Below, piece after piece: positions 44,980 through 45,782 of a stretch of DNA of 45,782 bases. The position numbers and the translations under genes were made by a program. The stretch lies in contig JANQJS010000007.1 of the NCBI GenBank assembly GCA_028281535.1, forward strand, positions 1 to 45,782. The letters run 5' to 3'. The notes below the pieces were generated by a model. The model saw only the letters and a program-made list of their open reading frames with translations, did no database searches and had not been told where the DNA came from. Source of the DNA: Sedimentisphaerales bacterium. Its GTDB lineage: Bacteria > Planctomycetota > Phycisphaerae > Sedimentisphaerales > SM23-30. The first letter of the stretch is position 1. Each line of letters starts with the position of its first letter.

Positions 44980-45782
44980 ATGAAAAAAGAAGGACGTTAC
45001 GGACAATTTGGCGGCTACTATGTCCCTGAAGTGCTTATGCCAGCACTTGAGGAGATTGAAGCTGCGTTTGAAAAATTTCGCGACGATCCTCAATTCTGTA
45101 GCGACTTAGCTGAACTTCTCAAAAACTATGCCGGCCGGCCAACCGCTCTCTATTTCAGCCAAACACTCAGTGATCGAGTGGGAGCTCAGATTTACTTAAA
45201 ACGCGAAGATCTTATGTATGGCGGAGCACACAAACTCAACAATACATTAGGTCAGGGTTTGCTGGCAAAATATATGGGCAAAAAAAAGATCATCGCCGAA
45301 ACAGGTGCCGGTCAACATGGCCTGGCAACAGCAACCATCGGCGCATTGATGGGCATGGAAGTTAAAATCTTCATGGGTAAAACCGACATTGAACGCCAAC
45401 TGCCCAACGTACAAAAAATGAGACTACTCGGTGCAGAAGTCATCGAAGTCACTGCGGCAACCGGCACACTCAAAGACGCTATCAATGATGCTCTTCGATA
45501 TTGGACATCGCATGTCGATGACACATTTTATGTCTTCGGCACAGCTGCAGGGCCCCATCCATTCCCAGACATGGTTCGTCATTTCCAAAAAATCATTGGC
45601 GAAGAAACCAAAAAACAATGTCAGGATTTATTGGGCAAACTTCCCGATGCGGTCGTCGCATGCGTTGGCGGTGGAAGCAATGCCATCGGTATGTTTGCCG
45701 ACTTCATTGAAGATAAAGAGGTTCGCCTCATTGGCGTCGAAGCCGCAGGCCATGGCGTAAATACAGACAAACATGCTTGCAC
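44980..45782 (+). CDS. trpB: Tryptophan synthase beta chain, N-terminal two thirds (runs off the window)
   Basis: PLP enzyme that joins indole and serine to make tryptophan. The visible 267 codons start [20 protein letters not shown] at ATG 44980. The PLP lysine is K85 in [14 protein letters not shown], the catalytic Glu lies in [15 protein letters not shown], and [16 protein letters not shown] binds the PLP phosphate. Ordinary TrpB has about 390-410 residues, so a third is missing beyond 45782. All landmarks seen are intact. No trpA or other trp gene precedes it, and a downstream trpA cannot be judged. The ribosome site is weak (AAAG at 44969-44972), and a perfect palindrome lies immediately upstream. 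Start chosen as the first ATG in the conserved frame. Confidence 0.95.
   Translation, partial: MKKEGRYGQFGGYYVPEVLMPALEEIEAAFEKFRDDPQFCSDLAELLKNYAGRPTALYFSQTLSDRVGAQIYLKREDLMYGGAHKLNNTLGQGLLAKYMGKKKIIAETGAGQHGLATATIGALMGMEVKIFMGKTDIERQLPNVQKMRLLGAEVIEVTAATGTLKDAINDALRYWTSHVDDTFYVFGTAAGPHPFPDMVRHFQKIIGEETKKQCQDLLGKLPDAVVACVGGGSNAIGMFADFIEDKEVRLIGVEAAGHGVNTDKHAC

Overview
This is a chromosomal stretch from an AT-rich Gram-negative bacterium (roughly 40% G+C by eye, not computed). Evidence for a double-membrane envelope includes a type IV pilus inner-membrane platform, ExbB/ExbD proteins and lipoprotein signals. A Planctomycetota or other PVC-group origin is my best guess. It rests on the large protein with a J-like domain, a membrane segment and DnaJ-type zinc fingers, on the ExbBD/von Willebrand A operon, and on the pairing of DUF1015 with serC. 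It is an inference, not a demonstrated assignment. I saw no rRNA, tRNA, CRISPR array, insertion sequence or prophage.

Positions 1-11452, all on the minus strand, hold a chemosensory cluster. Read in the direction of transcription it is: response-regulator/PP2C phosphatase, RsbW-like kinase, STAS protein, hybrid CheA, CheW, two methyl-accepting proteins (dCache and NIT sensors), CheB, and the start of CheR. No stand-alone CheY is present. The chemosensory core sits beside a complete partner-switching set. After an intergenic region, 12058-12768 (plus strand) encodes a lone four-helix membrane protein.

Positions 12884-27089, minus strand, hold a type IV pilus or type II secretion-like cluster: sensor histidine kinase, a membrane protein with a degenerate GGDEF domain, STAS, PilB, PilC, PilM, PilN, PilO, a PilP/GspB-like protein, the major pilin (with its own strong terminator), three minor pseudopilins and two tandem PilX-like paralogues. 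Secretin, prepilin peptidase and PilT are not in the window. Divergent from the kinase are a single-domain response regulator and an HD-GYP protein (27351-29081), so phosphorelay and c-di-GMP signalling flank the pilus genes.

Positions 29093-37791, minus strand, hold an exported MsrA followed by a tightly coupled operon: vWA protein, ExbB/TolQ, two ExbD/TolR, a TPR protein and a J-like/zinc-finger membrane protein. Three successive junctions are 4-base ATGA overlaps. This is the best candidate for an undescribed envelope machine in the window.

Positions 37961-45782 are mixed: a GH113-like lipoprotein, a TerB-like protein, a secreted PQQ-sugar-dehydrogenase-like protein with two C-terminal repeats, then DUF1015, serC and the start of trpB. 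The serC-trpB gap holds two REP-like hairpin units in inverted orientation and a perfect palindrome just before trpB. Half of the same repeat lies right after the stop codon at 12768.
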